Position numbers and translations under genes: made by a program | Shown: one piece after another, positions 48,801 through 61,600 of the stretch | Layout: the number at the start of each line of letters is the position of its first letter | How positions within the stretch are numbered: the first letter of the stretch is position 1 | Origin: Ulva prolifera | Taxonomy: Eukaryota > Chlorophyta > Ulvophyceae > Ulvales > Ulvaceae | Assembly (NCBI GenBank): GCA_023078555.1 | Contig: CM041196.1 | Span: forward strand, 9,132,985-9,196,984 | DNA length: 64,000 nucleotides | Reading direction: 5' to 3' | The notes under the pieces: model-generated | What the model was told of the DNA's origin: nothing | What the model saw: the letters and a program-made list of their open reading frames with translations, nothing else | Databases searched by the model: none

Positions 48801-51800
48801 GGCCACACTTCTGAGCGCTCCTGGGGGGGCATCGCTGCATTCACTCCGTGCCCAACTCCCGTGTGGATATCTGCTGCAGGCCTGTGGCGCGGCACGTCGG
48901 TGGCCGTGAGCGTCGTCAGCATGCGCCTCGGGCCGCGCAGCTGCCAGCGGGTCCTCGGCACCGAGCGCATCGTCGCTGTGAACCTCGACCACCCGAACGT
49001 CGTGACGACGTATGTCTACGACTCGGTGGAGCCGGCGGACGTCGGCGGCGGCGGCGGCGGAGGCGGCGGCGGCGGCCGCAGCTCGACGCGCGCCTACGCA
49101 GTACAAGAGCTCTGCAACGGCGGCAGCCTGCGCAACGCGCTGCTGCGCGGCGTGCTCGCGCCCGGCACGCTGCGGCCGCGCTGGCCGAGCGTTCTGCGCA
49201 TCCTGTGCGGCGTCGCGGCGGGGATGGACTACATGCATGCGCTGCGCGTCTTCCACGGCGCGCTGATGCCCGCCAACGTGCTGTTCAAGGTACTCTGCTT
49301 TACTGGCAGCGACCCACATACATGTGCCCCATGCATTCAGAGGCCGGCAGAAGACCCAGCACGTGTGTGCCCGGTCTTTTCAGCATTACACGTTGCTCTC
49401 GTTGTCACCAGTAGACACACCCGGCTGTTGTGACACACATGCATCGACACCGTGCGGGTGCGGATCAAGCAACACACCAGAGGACTCACGCATCATCCCC
49501 CACCCCTTGCAGTTCCCGGAGGGCCAGTCGCGCTCGATCTTTGCGGCGCTGGAGTCCAGCACGGCCGTGGCCAAGGTGTCAGGGTACACCGCCGCGCTGC
49601 GCAAGCACCGCCTCGCCGGCGACGGCGACGCCTCCGCCGCCTTCTACACCGCCCCCGAGGCCCCCCAGTGGCCGCGCCTCTCCTCCGCCGCTGACGTCTT
49701 TGCCTTCGGCGTCATCATGTGGGAGCTCATGCAGGGCTGCCTCGCGTACTCCCAGCCGTGCGCTGCGCCTCCGCCTGCTGCGTGCTGTGTGCTGTGTGTT
49801 GCGTGGTGAGCCTGTCTGCCTGCATGCGCATGGGCGCGCTGCCGTGTACAGCCGGCTGGATGAACGCGACTGCCAGCGCCGCGAGGGTGGCGGACGATCC
49901 ACCGAACTTGACTTGCAATAGTGTCTCGGGTGGTGGCGTCAGGTGTCAGGTGCAGTGCTAGCAAAAGTGTCCTCAGGCGGCGGCATGTGCAGGCGCGCCC
50001 CGCAACCGGGCGTGAACCATGCGTACGCGGCGGTGCAGGGCCGCGGCGCAATGGCCGGAGGCGAACCACCCCCCGGCCTCGGCGGGCTGCCCGGCTTCGA
50101 CACCTCCGATAGCGACCTCAGCCACCACCCTGAATACCCATCCCTGCCGGCGGCGGTGCCCCTCACATACACGCTCGTCATGCGTGCGTGCCTGAGCCAG
50201 GACCCGGCGGAGCGCCCGGCGTTTGGGCACCTCGTGTCTATGCTGGAGGACCTCAAGACCGAGGTCGAATCGGGCTCGTACGTCGACTCGACTGGCGGCA
50301 TGCAGGTGGGTTGCCTGCGCCACAGACCCCGCCCCCTGAGGTGTTTCGATCACTGTTGCGTATATCCTGTCGCATCGATTCTTGCATTTAGATTCCTCAG
50401 GGTTGTCACTGCATGGTTGCACTGATGTGTAGTAGCTTGGTGCTGGATGCCGCTGTTGTGCGGACTACTCGCGCCTGCTAGCGAGTATGGTAGCAGTACA
50501 CCCGGATTCTCTGTGAAGCAATACCACATTCCAGGTGATCCATCCTGGATCTGGATATCGTGCACTGGCGCGGCGTACTGACGAGCTGGAAGTGTGCAGC
50601 CAAGCAGCATGATCGAGCGGACGCACCAGTCGCGCAGCGTGCAGACGACGCGCACGATGCTGCAGCAGGTCGCAGCCGCCTCGCACGGCCTAGCGCTGCC
50701 GCCGCCAAACCTCTCCGCCTCACCCTCCCTCTCCGTTGACGTTGCCATACCAGAGGAGGGAGAGGGCGATGCCTCGGAGTCCACCTCCTCAGGGTCTGTG
50801 TCTGCCTCCGTCTCGGTCCCCGGGCCGCCGTCGACGGGGACAACATCCACGCGCACGCCGCGCGAGGCCGACGTCGCAGCCACTGCGGCCGCGGCCGCAG
50901 CCGCGGCCGCTGCGGCTTCGCCGCCGCAGCACCGCCCGACATCGGTGGACATCGGCCCGCTCGGGTTTGCGTCTGTGGACGAGTTTGAGCAGCAGCGCGC
51001 GACGCGGCCGAGCACCGCGGCGGCGGCCTCCCCGGCTGACCGCGGCGGCTGGCGTACCCGCAGCGGGGGCACGCCGCTACCGCCGCCGGCCGACGTGCGG
51101 CTGGCGTCTGCGATCGGCTCGGCCATGCATGCGCGCGAGCAGGTCCACACCGGGCAGCTGGCGCGCGGCAGCCTCACCCGCGACGCTGCGGGCGACATCA
51201 TCCTGCAGCCGCCGCTCGGGTCCAGCCGCGTCATTGACTCCGGCTCGTCCGACGCGCCGAGTGAGCTGATGCAGGATGTGCGCTCCCGCACCGCCCACGC
51301 CGTCGCGCGCGCCGCCAGCAGTGCCGCTCTCAGCAGCATCGGCGGCACCTCCTCCGACGCGGCCGCGTCCGTCACCGACAGCGCCCTGGCCTCTGCCGAG
51401 CCCCGGTCCTCGCGCAGCCCGGGAGACCCCTGGGCGCGCGGCTCCGACGCGACCGGACCCTCCACCACCCCCCCCCTCTCCCCTGCTGGCCCTCAGGCAT
51501 CGTCCCCCGGCTCGGCACCGCTTCCGACGGACGCCTCTGCAGTCGTATCGCCGGATTCATCGAGGCCGTACACAGACCCTACGCGGGTGATGCGTCTAGC
51601 CCATAGCCATGATCCGACCGAGGTGCTCCCAAGTGCGCTCGCCCTGGGAAGTCCAACGGTGCCGTCCCTGGCGTCGAGGAACCTGCTCCCGGCGTCGGAG
51701 ATTGACAGCGCGGCGGACCGCGAGCGCAGCGACACCGCGAGGACTCTCGGCGCGAGCCGCGAGCTCGAGGCCGAGTTCGCGGCGCTGACTACGGAGTTCC

Positions 51801-53943
51801 CGGTGAGCTTCGACACCGGTGTGCTGTCGCCGCGCGGCGAGCCGTCGGACACCGTCACGATGGCGGACGTGCTGAGCCCGCCGCTGTCTGGCGGTCCCTC
51901 ATCGACGGGCAGCGGCGGCATTGCGCAGTCCTCCCGCAGCCTCCGCGCATGGACCTCTGCAGTCCCTCTGTCGCCCACCGAAGCCCTGCCTCTCCGCAAC
52001 CTGAAACACCTCTCGCGGTCGCTGTCACAGTCCCTGGAGTTAGAGCTGCCGAGGCTATCCGGCGCTCCCGCACGCGCAGGGTTCGTGTCGCCGGATGCGC
52101 CGCGGATACCCCCCCCGGACAGCCCCGCCAGGCAGCCACCACCCGTCTGCGACGCCTACGCCACGCCGGTGCCCCCGACTGTGATGCCGCCAGGGGTCGC
52201 GCAGCCGGCGTCGCCGCCACGGGCAGAGGCCGCGTTGCCAATGTCACCGCAGCCACCTTCCCCGGCGCATGTGCCGTGGCAGCCCCCGCCAGCGCCAGAC
52301 CTGCAGCCGCTGCCCCTGCAGCGCACGTCGCCTGTTCCCCAGGCGGCGCCGGCGGCCCTGCCGGCACCGCTCAACTCATGGAGTCGCGAAGCCTTCAACT
52401 TTGTCCGGCCACCCCTTATCCGGCAGCCCGCTAGCGGCCGCCCCGTCTCCACCGTCTCACCGACCCAGCGCTCCCCCGGGGCGCACCCTGCCTTCCCAGT
52501 GTCCCCCGCGTACCACAGCGCCACTGCGATTGCTTCGCTCGCGCCGTTCGGCCAGCCGCCGTCGCCGCCGTCCCCCGGCCACCCCCTTCCTCAGCCGAAC
52601 CATCACGCCCGCAGCCCGCCGCGGCGCCGCGCCGATTCGCGCTCTCCCAGCGCATCCCCGCGAAACTATACCTCCTCTCACTCTACAACGACGTCCCCCC
52701 GGTGCGGCCAGCCGCCTGCCTCCCACACTCCCTCCCCACGCTCCCCGCACCTCCGCGGCGCCACCTCCTCGACATTTACCCGCGCCTCCAACCCCACCAG
52801 CTTGTCCCCCTCTCTCGCGCCTTCCGGAGACACCGGCAACGCAGAACTCTCCGACCCCTCCCAAGGCGGGTGGTCCTCTCGCCTTGACTTCACCCCCCTG
52901 TCACTCCTCGATGCCGGGGATCCCGCAGCGCTCGTCGCTGTGTCCGACCCGGAGTTCATGCCTCCCCCCGTTTCTACTGCCGCAGCCCTACTCCCCCCGT
53001 CGCAGGTGCCTGGCCCCTCTAGCCACCCTGACGCCCCGACACCCCCCGGTGGCCGTGCCGCTCCGAGGTCCCTCGGCAACCCGCCACCGCCGCTGCTGCA
53101 GGACACCCTGAGGCAGCCGCGCTCCACTGGAACCTCGCCACGTGGCTATCGGAAGCCGAACCGCCACAAGTGGTCGTGCGTGAGCCCTGCCACCGCCCCT
53201 GCAAACTCTGACAGCCTCCCGCTGCTGCCGAGTGCGCCTCAGCCCGCCCCTCCCGGAACCTCTCCCCGACTCTCCCCCAGTCTGTGCGCCTCACCCATTG
53301 CCCCTACTCTTCCATCACAGCAGAGCACTGCTCATGGCATGAAGTAGTAACATGCATGCATGAAGGCCATGCATCCGTGCAGCGTACAGCGTCTCAAGCA
53401 TGCCCATGCACGCACGTCGTTGGTGTGCGCAGCAGTGCAATGCGTTGCAAGCATGGCCCTCATGCATATTGTTACACTTGTCGAGGGCGTTGAGGTGTCG
53501 TGGGCCATTTCCGGCAGAGCGCTCATGCATGTGCTTGAGATTGAGTGTGAAGTGGGTGTGGGGCGGTGCACCTTGTTTCTTGCATGGCGCTGTGGACGCC
53601 TCGAGAACGCCCGTGTGAGGAAACAGGCGTAACAGCTGCGTATGTACCTACAGGCGGCGGAAGACGGCCGTTACCCCGGATGCCGCTACCATCCACACCG
53701 GGGCGTGAAGCCACACCCACTGGGCGCGGCTCAGTGCCGAGTAGCTTCAGCAGAGGCTCAATCGCGGCGGTCGGGGCCGGGATGACGGTGGAGGCAGGGG
53801 GCCTGGCGCCGGTGCCGGAGGTTGCCGTGCACGCCGCCTCTGATGGCCAGGCCGCCGTGGCCTCCGCGCCCTCCACCCCTGGCTCCGATGCGTCCCCCGT
53901 CCTCGTGCCCTACTCCCTCGGCAAGCGCAGCTTCATGTTCTAG
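45900..53943 (+). CDS. RLK3: receptor-like TKL pseudokinase with signal peptide and very long disordered tail
   Basis: Exons in phase: 45900-46078, 46588-46846, 47036-47420, 47911-48540, 48880-49289, 49513-49757, 49993-50305, 50600 to about 53240, and 53645-53943. A secretion signal (VTAVAVLLLVLAAVQTTAQ) is followed by a strand-rich ectodomain and a membrane helix (about 262-284) split by a phase-1 intron, ending CCGARRR. The kinase fold is clear: LDHPNVV, MDYMHA, TAPEAP, DVFAFGVIMWELM, AERPAF. Catalysis is not possible in the usual way. The glycine loop is YRSRDSAVY. VAIK is VAVS (Ser near 495). HGD is HGA (Ala near 612). DFG is GYT (near 646). The intron between the N-lobe and ELCNGG, present in RLK1 and RLK2, is absent, and a Gly run sits nearby. 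It may act as a scaffold or co-receptor. The start may be 45921. The last junction is unresolved: one exon could instead end at the stop at 53347. Confidence 0.82.
47426..47450 (+). repeat. C25 tract just downstream of an RLK3 splice donor
   Basis: The donor at 47421 reads gtgtg and runs straight into 25 C, in the intron that splits the membrane helix. Confidence 0.9.
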
Positions 53944-56659
53944 CGCCCTGCGGTGCTTCCGCGCTCACCTCAGGCGCTCCCCGCAGCTGCCTCCCGCCTG
54001 ATGGCCATTGAACACTGTTCACGCTGAGACTGGATGTGGCTGTGGTGGACATTCCCCCGGGAGCTCGCCATTCGCCCGGGGCGTCTGACTGGACGCTGGC
54101 CGCCGTGGTCTGGTGAGGTGATGCATGTAAGCCAGATGTGGCACATGCATGGAAGCGCGTCTGCTGTGCCGAGGTGCGGTGAGGGGAGGATGCACATCGC
54201 CGTGGCGGAGCGCCGCTCAGCCGTTTTCACCGGCGAATGGCTGCCATCATGAGGGGCCCTTTGCTGCGCGGTCACCATGCGATCATGCGCGTTGGGCTTG
54301 GCTGGCCTCTTCTGTCGCTGCTTGTGCACGGCTCGCGTGGTGCTGCCGGTGAGTGTGCAGAGTCGCATGTATGCGGCAAGAAACAGTTGCCACGAGCTGC
54401 TGGAGCTGTACTGCGGTAGGCATGCCTGCCTGCCTACTACTTACTTGACAGACTAGTGCTTGAATATTGCGTGTGTGTAGATGGGAACAGCAAGGAGGGT
54501 GGTGTAGGGGGTGCCAATGGTGGGAGGACGTGCGGGGGAAGGTGGGGGTGGGGGTCTTTGGATTGCATGACTGACACATTGCGGTGTCGGCCGAGGCTGC
54601 CCGTTGGGTAAGCTGGGCTACGACTGATTTGCAAAACCTTTTGCGAAACAAAACGGGGGGATTTTTTTTTCTGCGTGGAGGAGTTGTGGGTGGTGCGCCT
54701 GCGTGAGAGGCGTGTTTGTTGTGGCCGCTGATGTGTCACAAGGTCGCAGTCAGAGAGGCGGGTCGCAGCGCGGGTGCGCACAGTCTATCGCACTGTAACA
54801 CAGCGCAACGCAATCGCATCCACACACCCTCGAGATATAGGGCAATCTCAAAGGCCCCCCAGCCGCTCTGCCACAATCACCCCAAAACTCTGTGCCCTTG
54901 CGCATGCACATGCATGCACACAGCAAAGCCCATCACATGCATGCACACAGCAACGCCCATCAGTGCCGGAAGGATCCACTTTGACCCCCTCCTGCCAACA
55001 GGGTGGTGGAGTTGCCTCCTGACTGCCACGCCTCAGCACTGCCGAGTCGGCAGTAGAAACCATGTGGCCCCTGAACCCCTCCCTGTGTCACAAGTGAAGC
55101 CCCATCCAGGACGTATCTCCCAGCCCTTCACGGAGGAATGGTGGCAACAACAACCCATCATCTATCGCCTGTGCGGTTCCCGCGGTGCTAGTTGCCCATA
55201 CGTCCTGGTCCATGTAAGTTACAGGTGGTCAGCAGACGTCTGCAGTCACTGACCAGCTGGTACCAGCTGATCAGATCGTCGTTTGCGTCATGAGTTCGGC
55301 CGGGCGGGGGTTAATTGCGTGGCAGTGCTGAGTGCTGGAGGGCGGACGAGCTTCACATCGGAGCGGCAAGTGAAGGCGAGGCGAAACCTTCGCAGTACCC
55401 CAGAGTCTGAAGGCCAGACACAGGTGACATGTTTATTCACATGTTACGACGTCTGGATGACTTTGCAGACTTGTTGTCGGCAGCTACGGGGTGTGTGATT
55501 AGTAAGATCGGGGTGAAGCAAATCTATGCGACGCTATAGCGCGCTAGTGCCTGGCACAAGTTTGGACACTCTGCGCTCCTGCTCAAACTGGCCCAATGCA
55601 GAGCCGTCGCGACACTTCTTCTGCATGGTCGTGTTTGCGCAGACGAGTCATTGCTCGGTGAACAGATCTAGACAGCGGTGGCAGCAACACATGCGCAGCA
55701 CCGAGGCAGCAGCCTGCAACATAAAGAACGCCTACACAACTTTTCTTGGTAGCCTGTATTGCTCTTACAGGTGTCTGCTTGGTGTCTACTTGCGTGCTGT
55801 GTGCTCACCCGGCGTTCGCTGCGATGCTTGCCCTCCCAACGTGGGAGCTGAAGCTACGCATTCTACGTGCATAACGTGGGATTTTCTGTCACTGGGGTGG
55901 AGGGGCCTTGTTCCACATATGCACATTCCGCACGCACAGATGCCAGGTGCAGTATCTGTGGCTGCACCACGCTCGGCACACCTCCATGGCGCCACGAGCT
56001 TGTCAGGGCAGTCAAAATTACCACAAGTGCTGTCCATGTATGCGTGCCCGCTGTGGCGGAGCCTGCATGCCAAGGGGTCTGACGGTGACGGTCATGTACA
56101 AGCAGTCCGTGACGTGACTGCGAGCAGATCATCGTTCGCGTGGTATTACTGTGGCATCATGATATCTTAGCTGGCATGGTGTGAGCGCAGATGGCTGTGC
56201 AACGTGTCGCAGATGGCTGGCTGATCCTCAGGACAGCAACGACAGGACCGGTGATTTCAAAACGGCCGTGTCGTCGGCAAGCGCATATGACACAGGAGCT
56301 CCGACATGCTCATCTGCACTCATGCTACATCGTGATGGAACATTGTCTGGAAATTTGAATCAAGCCCATACGGTCTGTTTCACTTGCCAGCCTGTCTATC
56401 ATCTGCACTCCCACACAGTTGGACATCAACACAGAATGGCCCGTTTCACCAGATTTTTCAAGATACCATTTGTTGCAAGTCCCGTTTTTCCTTGCTGGTG
56501 ACCATGTCTCATGCACATGTGTGAACTCCAAATTTCAATGATTCAGCCTGTGCCAGGTCCCCTTACAGACCTTGCCATGGCCCCGCTTCGTACACTTAAA
56601 TTGTGGTCCTCCACGGCCTGGTATGCAGCGCAAACGGCGCTACAGCAGGCAATCCACTT

Positions 56660-56738
56660 GGAGTGATAGCTGGTGCATGTGCATTGGAGGAGAAGCATGG
56701 CGCTTCTCCTCCAATGCACATGCACCAGCTATCACTCC
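56660..56738. repeat. Hairpin with perfect 37-bp arms and 5-base loop
   Basis: The arm 56660-56696 is the exact reverse complement of 56702-56738, with loop atggc. Pairing stops at the next base out on each side. Confidence 0.95.
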
Positions 56739-57900
56739 GAGATGGAAGTGTTACATGTGTAGCTACTGAGTCATGGTGGACACATTCACCTGTCTTGTTC
56801 AAAAGCTGCAGTGGCTGACCAATTGCGGTAGCCTGTTACACCACAGTACAGCCTGCAGTGGTCAGGCATGGTGGGATCCTGAAGAGCAGAGCGAGAAAGA
56901 GCTGCAGCAGAGCGAGAAAGAGCTGCTGAAGAGCATCAAGGCTAGAAGCGCATGCAGCACCGTAATGCACGCATCAAGGCAGCTCCTTTCGTCTTCCTAA
57001 ACTTGTGCTGGGTAAGTGCGTATACACAGAACTTGTGGACACCCCAAACAGCTGGAGGAGGTTCGTTGATTTCTCACGATAGTGAAGGTCGGGGTTCTCA
57101 AGTGATAGGTGCAAAAACAAAGCTAATCTGGCAGCTAGCATGGACCTGGTCCTACTGAAGTCAAAATGGTGGCTCCTTGGCAAATCCTGGCCAATGTGAC
57201 AGGACAGTGCTGGGTGTTGTTTGTGACTTCAGCGCCAATGCACGAGAGGACCTAGCACACGTGAATCAGAGAGTCCAAGGCATGCCAATGGCAATATCTG
57301 ATGAACACACTGTTCAGGATTTCGACGATGGCTGCATCTTGTCGCCCCGTCGACAGTGGGGCGTATGTGAAAGACAGTTCCGTAGTGCACTTCCAGTTGA
57401 CTGTTGCAAGACATCACAGCTACAGCTGCACAAAACACTCCACCGCTGACACGTGATATATGACAAAGAGACCATTGGCCGGAGAACTGGTCAGATCTAT
57501 GCAGACTACAGCCGACACAAAAAGATCCAAAATCGACAGACAGCTGGGCTATGACACCTGAGCAAGATGATGGGCTCCCATCATCTGCAGACATGAGCTT
57601 CGCTGCAATATTTGAGTCACAGATGGGTGATACATGTTATCGGAAAGCACGTCTTCGCAACACAGAAATCCGATGTCAAATGCTCGTCAGAGGGATCGCA
57701 GATCTGGGTCTTTGACAGCAACACTAGCTTGCTTGTGGTGACACACAACTTGTCTTCACGATTGTAATTGCGATAGTCCGAGGTCCTGCCATTTGTTGGA
57801 CTGCTTTTCTAACGCTTCTGTCTCCTCTTGCAGGTCATCGTTGTCCTCGGGTGGCGGAGAAACAGTGTCGGGCAGAGGCATGCCTACATAACAGTTCAGG

Positions 57901-58128
57901 ATGTTTATATGCAGTATTTGTCGCCAAGATGTGCACTGTAACTACTTGCATTTCGTTCATCATACCGTCGTCCGGAAGTGTGTCAGATGCCCAGTCTGCT
58001 TTGACTATGTCACACAAATGCGGACGCGTAATCAGCCTATAGTCTATCGTCTTCGACATTTGAGTAGTTTGTCTCTGACGCTACCAGATGCTAGGGCAGC
58101 CGAACGGATTGCTGCTCAGTGTTGTTGA
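57901..58128 (+). CDS. Small cysteine/histidine-rich frame, doubtful
   Basis: The 75-codon frame begins MFICSICRQDVHCNYLHFVH and goes on with KCVRCPVCFDY. The spacing of the CxxC pairs and histidines looks like a small zinc-binding domain. The first half is far more suggestive than the second, so it may be one exon whose donor lies near 58020, or a decayed transposon-derived finger. No family is recognised and no partner exon was found. Confidence 0.25.
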   Translation: MFICSICRQDVHCNYLHFVHHTVVRKCVRCPVCFDYVTQMRTRNQPIVYRLRHLSSLSLTLPDARAAERIAAQCC

Positions 58129-58698
58129 TCCGCTTGCAAAACTGTGGGACCTAACTCGGCGACGGGCCATTCCACAAACACGTGTCGAGTACTCAATTAG
58201 AATCTCTCTTTCGGGCAACAGATCAGTACCGGCCAAGGTCTTGTGCGAAGGCATGGCATACAGCCACACAGCTGTGATCGTGGCTAAGGAACGCCAGGCG
58301 GAGCGCTGCAGTTCTTCATGAACCTCAGCCGCTGTGCCACTGCCTGAGTACGCACTGAACATTGTTTGCGTAGGCGAAAAGTGTAGTGCTTGTTCAGAAT
58401 TGTGCACCCATGCCGCATAGATGCGGACTTGTGAGCAGGACAGCACCGCGCACGCGTGCTGTCCTCACGCACGGCCCCCTTGTCTGAAAATCCTTCTCGA
58501 TTGTTCATTTACTCGTTCTAGAGTGCTGCAGTAGCATGAACCGCCTGCTATGCGTACCAGTGATCACGCCTGGCCGTTTTCAGCCAGTGTCTCCGCTAGC
58601 AGCTCGCCTAATCAGCACGCGAGCCGATGATCAGACTGGTCCCGGAAGTCGGTGTATCCTTCAAAGTTCCCCCTAGATTCCTTTTGAAGTAGGACAGA

Positions 58699-61600
58699 AT
58701 GATTGACCGCTGGATCAGCGACATGATCCTCGCTATCCTGCGGCGATTTGTGGACATCGACTGGGAAAACCTGCAGATCGGATGGTGGAGCGGTGCGCAG
58801 GCACTTAGGCGTCATTTCCTTCGCACACCAGCAGGAGCAGCCCATGCTCCGGCTCCAAATGCTTCCATTGTGCGCAGGATTCACTCTGGACGACATCTGT
58901 GTCAGGCAGGACATCTTTGCCAGTCTGGGACTGCCTCTGGAGCTCCACGAGGGCAAAATCCGACGCCTACACATCTCTGGTGACTGGACGTACTCCTCTG
59001 GTCTCCGACCTCGAGTAGAACTCTCTGGCATCCGCATCATTGCTCGTGTGGCCACTCCGAGTGGCCCACCAGCAACACCATCCAGCCCAGGCCCAGTCTC
59101 AACAGCCTCACAAAAGCCATCCAGCTCTGTGTTACGAAGCCTTCTCCGCAGGCTGTGTGCAGTCCTGACTGACATCGAGGTCATTCTCGTCGATGCTGTC
59201 TCGAGCAGCCGGCGCCCAGCCTCAGCTGGCCTGAGCATTCGCAGCTTCTCCACGGAAGACCCAGCGGCCACCTCTCGTTTCCCCGCGGCCGCTCCACCAC
59301 CTGCATCCACCGCTCCATGCAGCCATTTCACCGTCGACTTTGGTGGCGCCTTTCTTGTGCCTGCGGTGGCGCCAGAGACACCGGCGTGGCAGCGTCCAGG
59401 CTGGCAGGGTCTCCCAGGGCCCGCTGCAGCTGGTCTGCATTCTCAGGCGATCACCAGCATCGATGCAGCTCAGGAGTGGCTAGTAGTGCATCCCTGCTCC
59501 GTCCTGGTGCGCTCGCCTACCTGCCCCTGCTGCTTTCTTCATCCTCCCCCGTGGGCACCTCTGCAGCTGCTTGACGCCATAGTGTGGCACGTGTGAACCG
59601 CAGCTGCGCCCCTCTGCATGCAAATGGGCTGATTTCACTGACAGGCATGCATTGTGCCCTCATTGGCAGTGCATGCTGGAGAGCTTGGCACATTTTATTG
59701 CAGGAGTGGCTGCGATATCGTTGCATGTCCAGCTCCTGTCTCGAGATATGTCGCTGCGGGTGTTTGCAGCCGAACAGCCGCCCCTCACAACCATCGTAAA
59801 TCGGGACCAGCCCGATCCCATAGTCTGCAGACTGCAGCGTCATCGTGCCGCATGCAGGGCACGGTTGAGACGTCTGTCGCAGACGGCGGCGGCGCTCTGT
59901 GCGCGGCAGTGCAGGCCGTGCTGCCAAATATCGCGCTGCAGCTGTCCGCCTGGCAGGCCGCAGATGCGGCGCGAGTGCTCGCCACCGCCGCCGCCGCCGC
60001 CGAGCGCGCGCGCTTCGCGGCCCTCCGCCCGCCAGAGCTCAGCGTGCTCGTGCGCCGCGGCAGCGCCGCAGCACGGCACGCGCCGCAGGCGCGGCGCAGC
60101 GCGCTGCGCGCGGCGTGGCGTTTTGCTGTGCTCGCGGTGCGCGCGCAGCTGCGCGGCTACCGCGATCGGGCCTCCTCGGCACGGCGGTCGCTTGACCGCC
60201 ATCGCGTGTACGTCGCCGCCTGTGCCATCCTCGTCGTCGCGAGGCAAGGCCTTGAAGCCACCAAGCCCGGCGCCTCTCTGCTGACGCCAACTACCGACGC
60301 CCTTGCGGCGAGCCTGATGCACTGGCTCAGCTCCAATCGGCCCAACACGGCTGAGTCCAATTCCGCTGCAGAGTCGGTGCTTTCGCGCGGCGGTGGCTGG
60401 TGCGGCAGCCAACGCGCATGCGCCCCTCAGCCACCCGGTGGCAACGGCGTGGACTCTGCTGACCTGGCATGGTTGCATGATGTCACCGCCGTCAGCGCGG
60501 GCGCCACAGACACCCTGTTGGCTCTCGCCAGCCTCGCCCTCCGCGCCGCCGATGACCCCGCGTATTCCTCCGTCACGCTGCGCAGTGAGTCGACAGAGGG
60601 TGCGGGCAAGAGCGAGCAGCCGGTGCGCGGCTCCGTGTTTTCCCGTGTCGTCGAGCTGGCAGTGCCGGACGATGGCGGCGACTCACGCACCGTGGACGCA
60701 AACCTTCTGGAAGATTCTGTCTGGCAGTATGGACTGGAGGAGGGGGATGAGGCGGATCCGCATGGCTGGAACAGCGGGGCAGCGGCCGATGCGGAGGCGC
60801 CGCAGGGTCATGACATGCCAGGGTTTCCGGAAAAGAGGGCGGCCATGTCGGTCGCGGAGCTTGTTCAGGTGCGGGCCTTTCGAGTGTGCTGTGTGCTGTG
60901 TGCTATGAGTACAATGCCGTGTGGGCTGACTGTTGTGCTACCTGGGGCAGGATGGTTGAAAGATATCACTGGTTGATGTTGACCGGTAGTAGCGACCATC
61001 ATTCTCATGCTCCTTACACGATTTGCTTGCACTGGTGTGCATTTCCGGGGCTGTGCAGCATCTCTGGTTGGTTTGGAGGCTGTCGTAGCTGTGTGATCGT
61101 TCATAATTTGTGCATTCCCCTGAGTGTGCCGCAGATGCCGCAAGCGGTCCTGATTACTAGAATGGGGGTTGTCCTAGAGACCATCCGGCGGTCCTTCGCA
61201 GCGTTCGCCTATACCTATGGTATGCGCTTCTGTTTTTTCATGCTCGGCCTCGCTATGCAGGTCGCCGGCGCCGCCGCGACATGCATTGCAGCGTGCGACC
61301 TGCCCAACCTGCACACATGCGCAGCACTCCTGGCCAGCCGGCTGACGGCGCCGACCTCCGACGGCCCCGCTGCCGTGATGCTGCCGCTGCCGCCGCCCCC
61401 GGGGCCCCTTCCCGCTTCGCAGTCTCGCTCTTCCTTTCAGACCCCCCTTACGAGCCCGATGCATCCCGCGGCGGCCGCGCCACCTCAGCCACCCGCGCCT
61501 CTCGTGCAGCTCCGGGTTCAGGTCCGGGTGCGCAAGGCGATGATCGCCGTCCTCGCCGAGGCGCTGCCTGAGGGCGCCAGTCCGGTCCCAGCCCCCAGCC

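Larger units (their letters stand above)
53944..58698. other. 3' flank of RLK3 and interval with no confident gene
   Basis: The frames are short and cross each other. The longest, 55526-56170 (+, 214 codons), is rich in Cys and Ser, has no domain I recognise, and has lower GC than the confirmed exons. Local repeats include a doubled unit of about 27 bp with atgcatgcacacagca at 54908-54961, a 37-bp-arm hairpin at 56660-56738 and a doubled 21-bp unit at 56886-56927. A small cysteine-rich frame at 57901 is listed separately. The promoter of the VPS13-like gene should lie near the right end. Confidence 0.5.

Noticed and set aside
50350-51468. Minus-strand frame of 372 codons
   Set aside because: It is the complement of the RLK3 tail exon and its intron. 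GC-rich codons leave the opposite strand free of stops, and no domain is seen.
52269-53111. Second plus-strand frame of 280 codons within the RLK3 tail
   Set aside because: It is a Pro/Arg-rich shifted reading of the tail exon. The other frame joins the kinase in phase.
59409-59596. Read-through of VPS13-like exon 2 to the stop near 59596
   Set aside because: A phase-1 donor at 59409 joins 59704 in frame with family-like sequence. Read-through would end the protein early.
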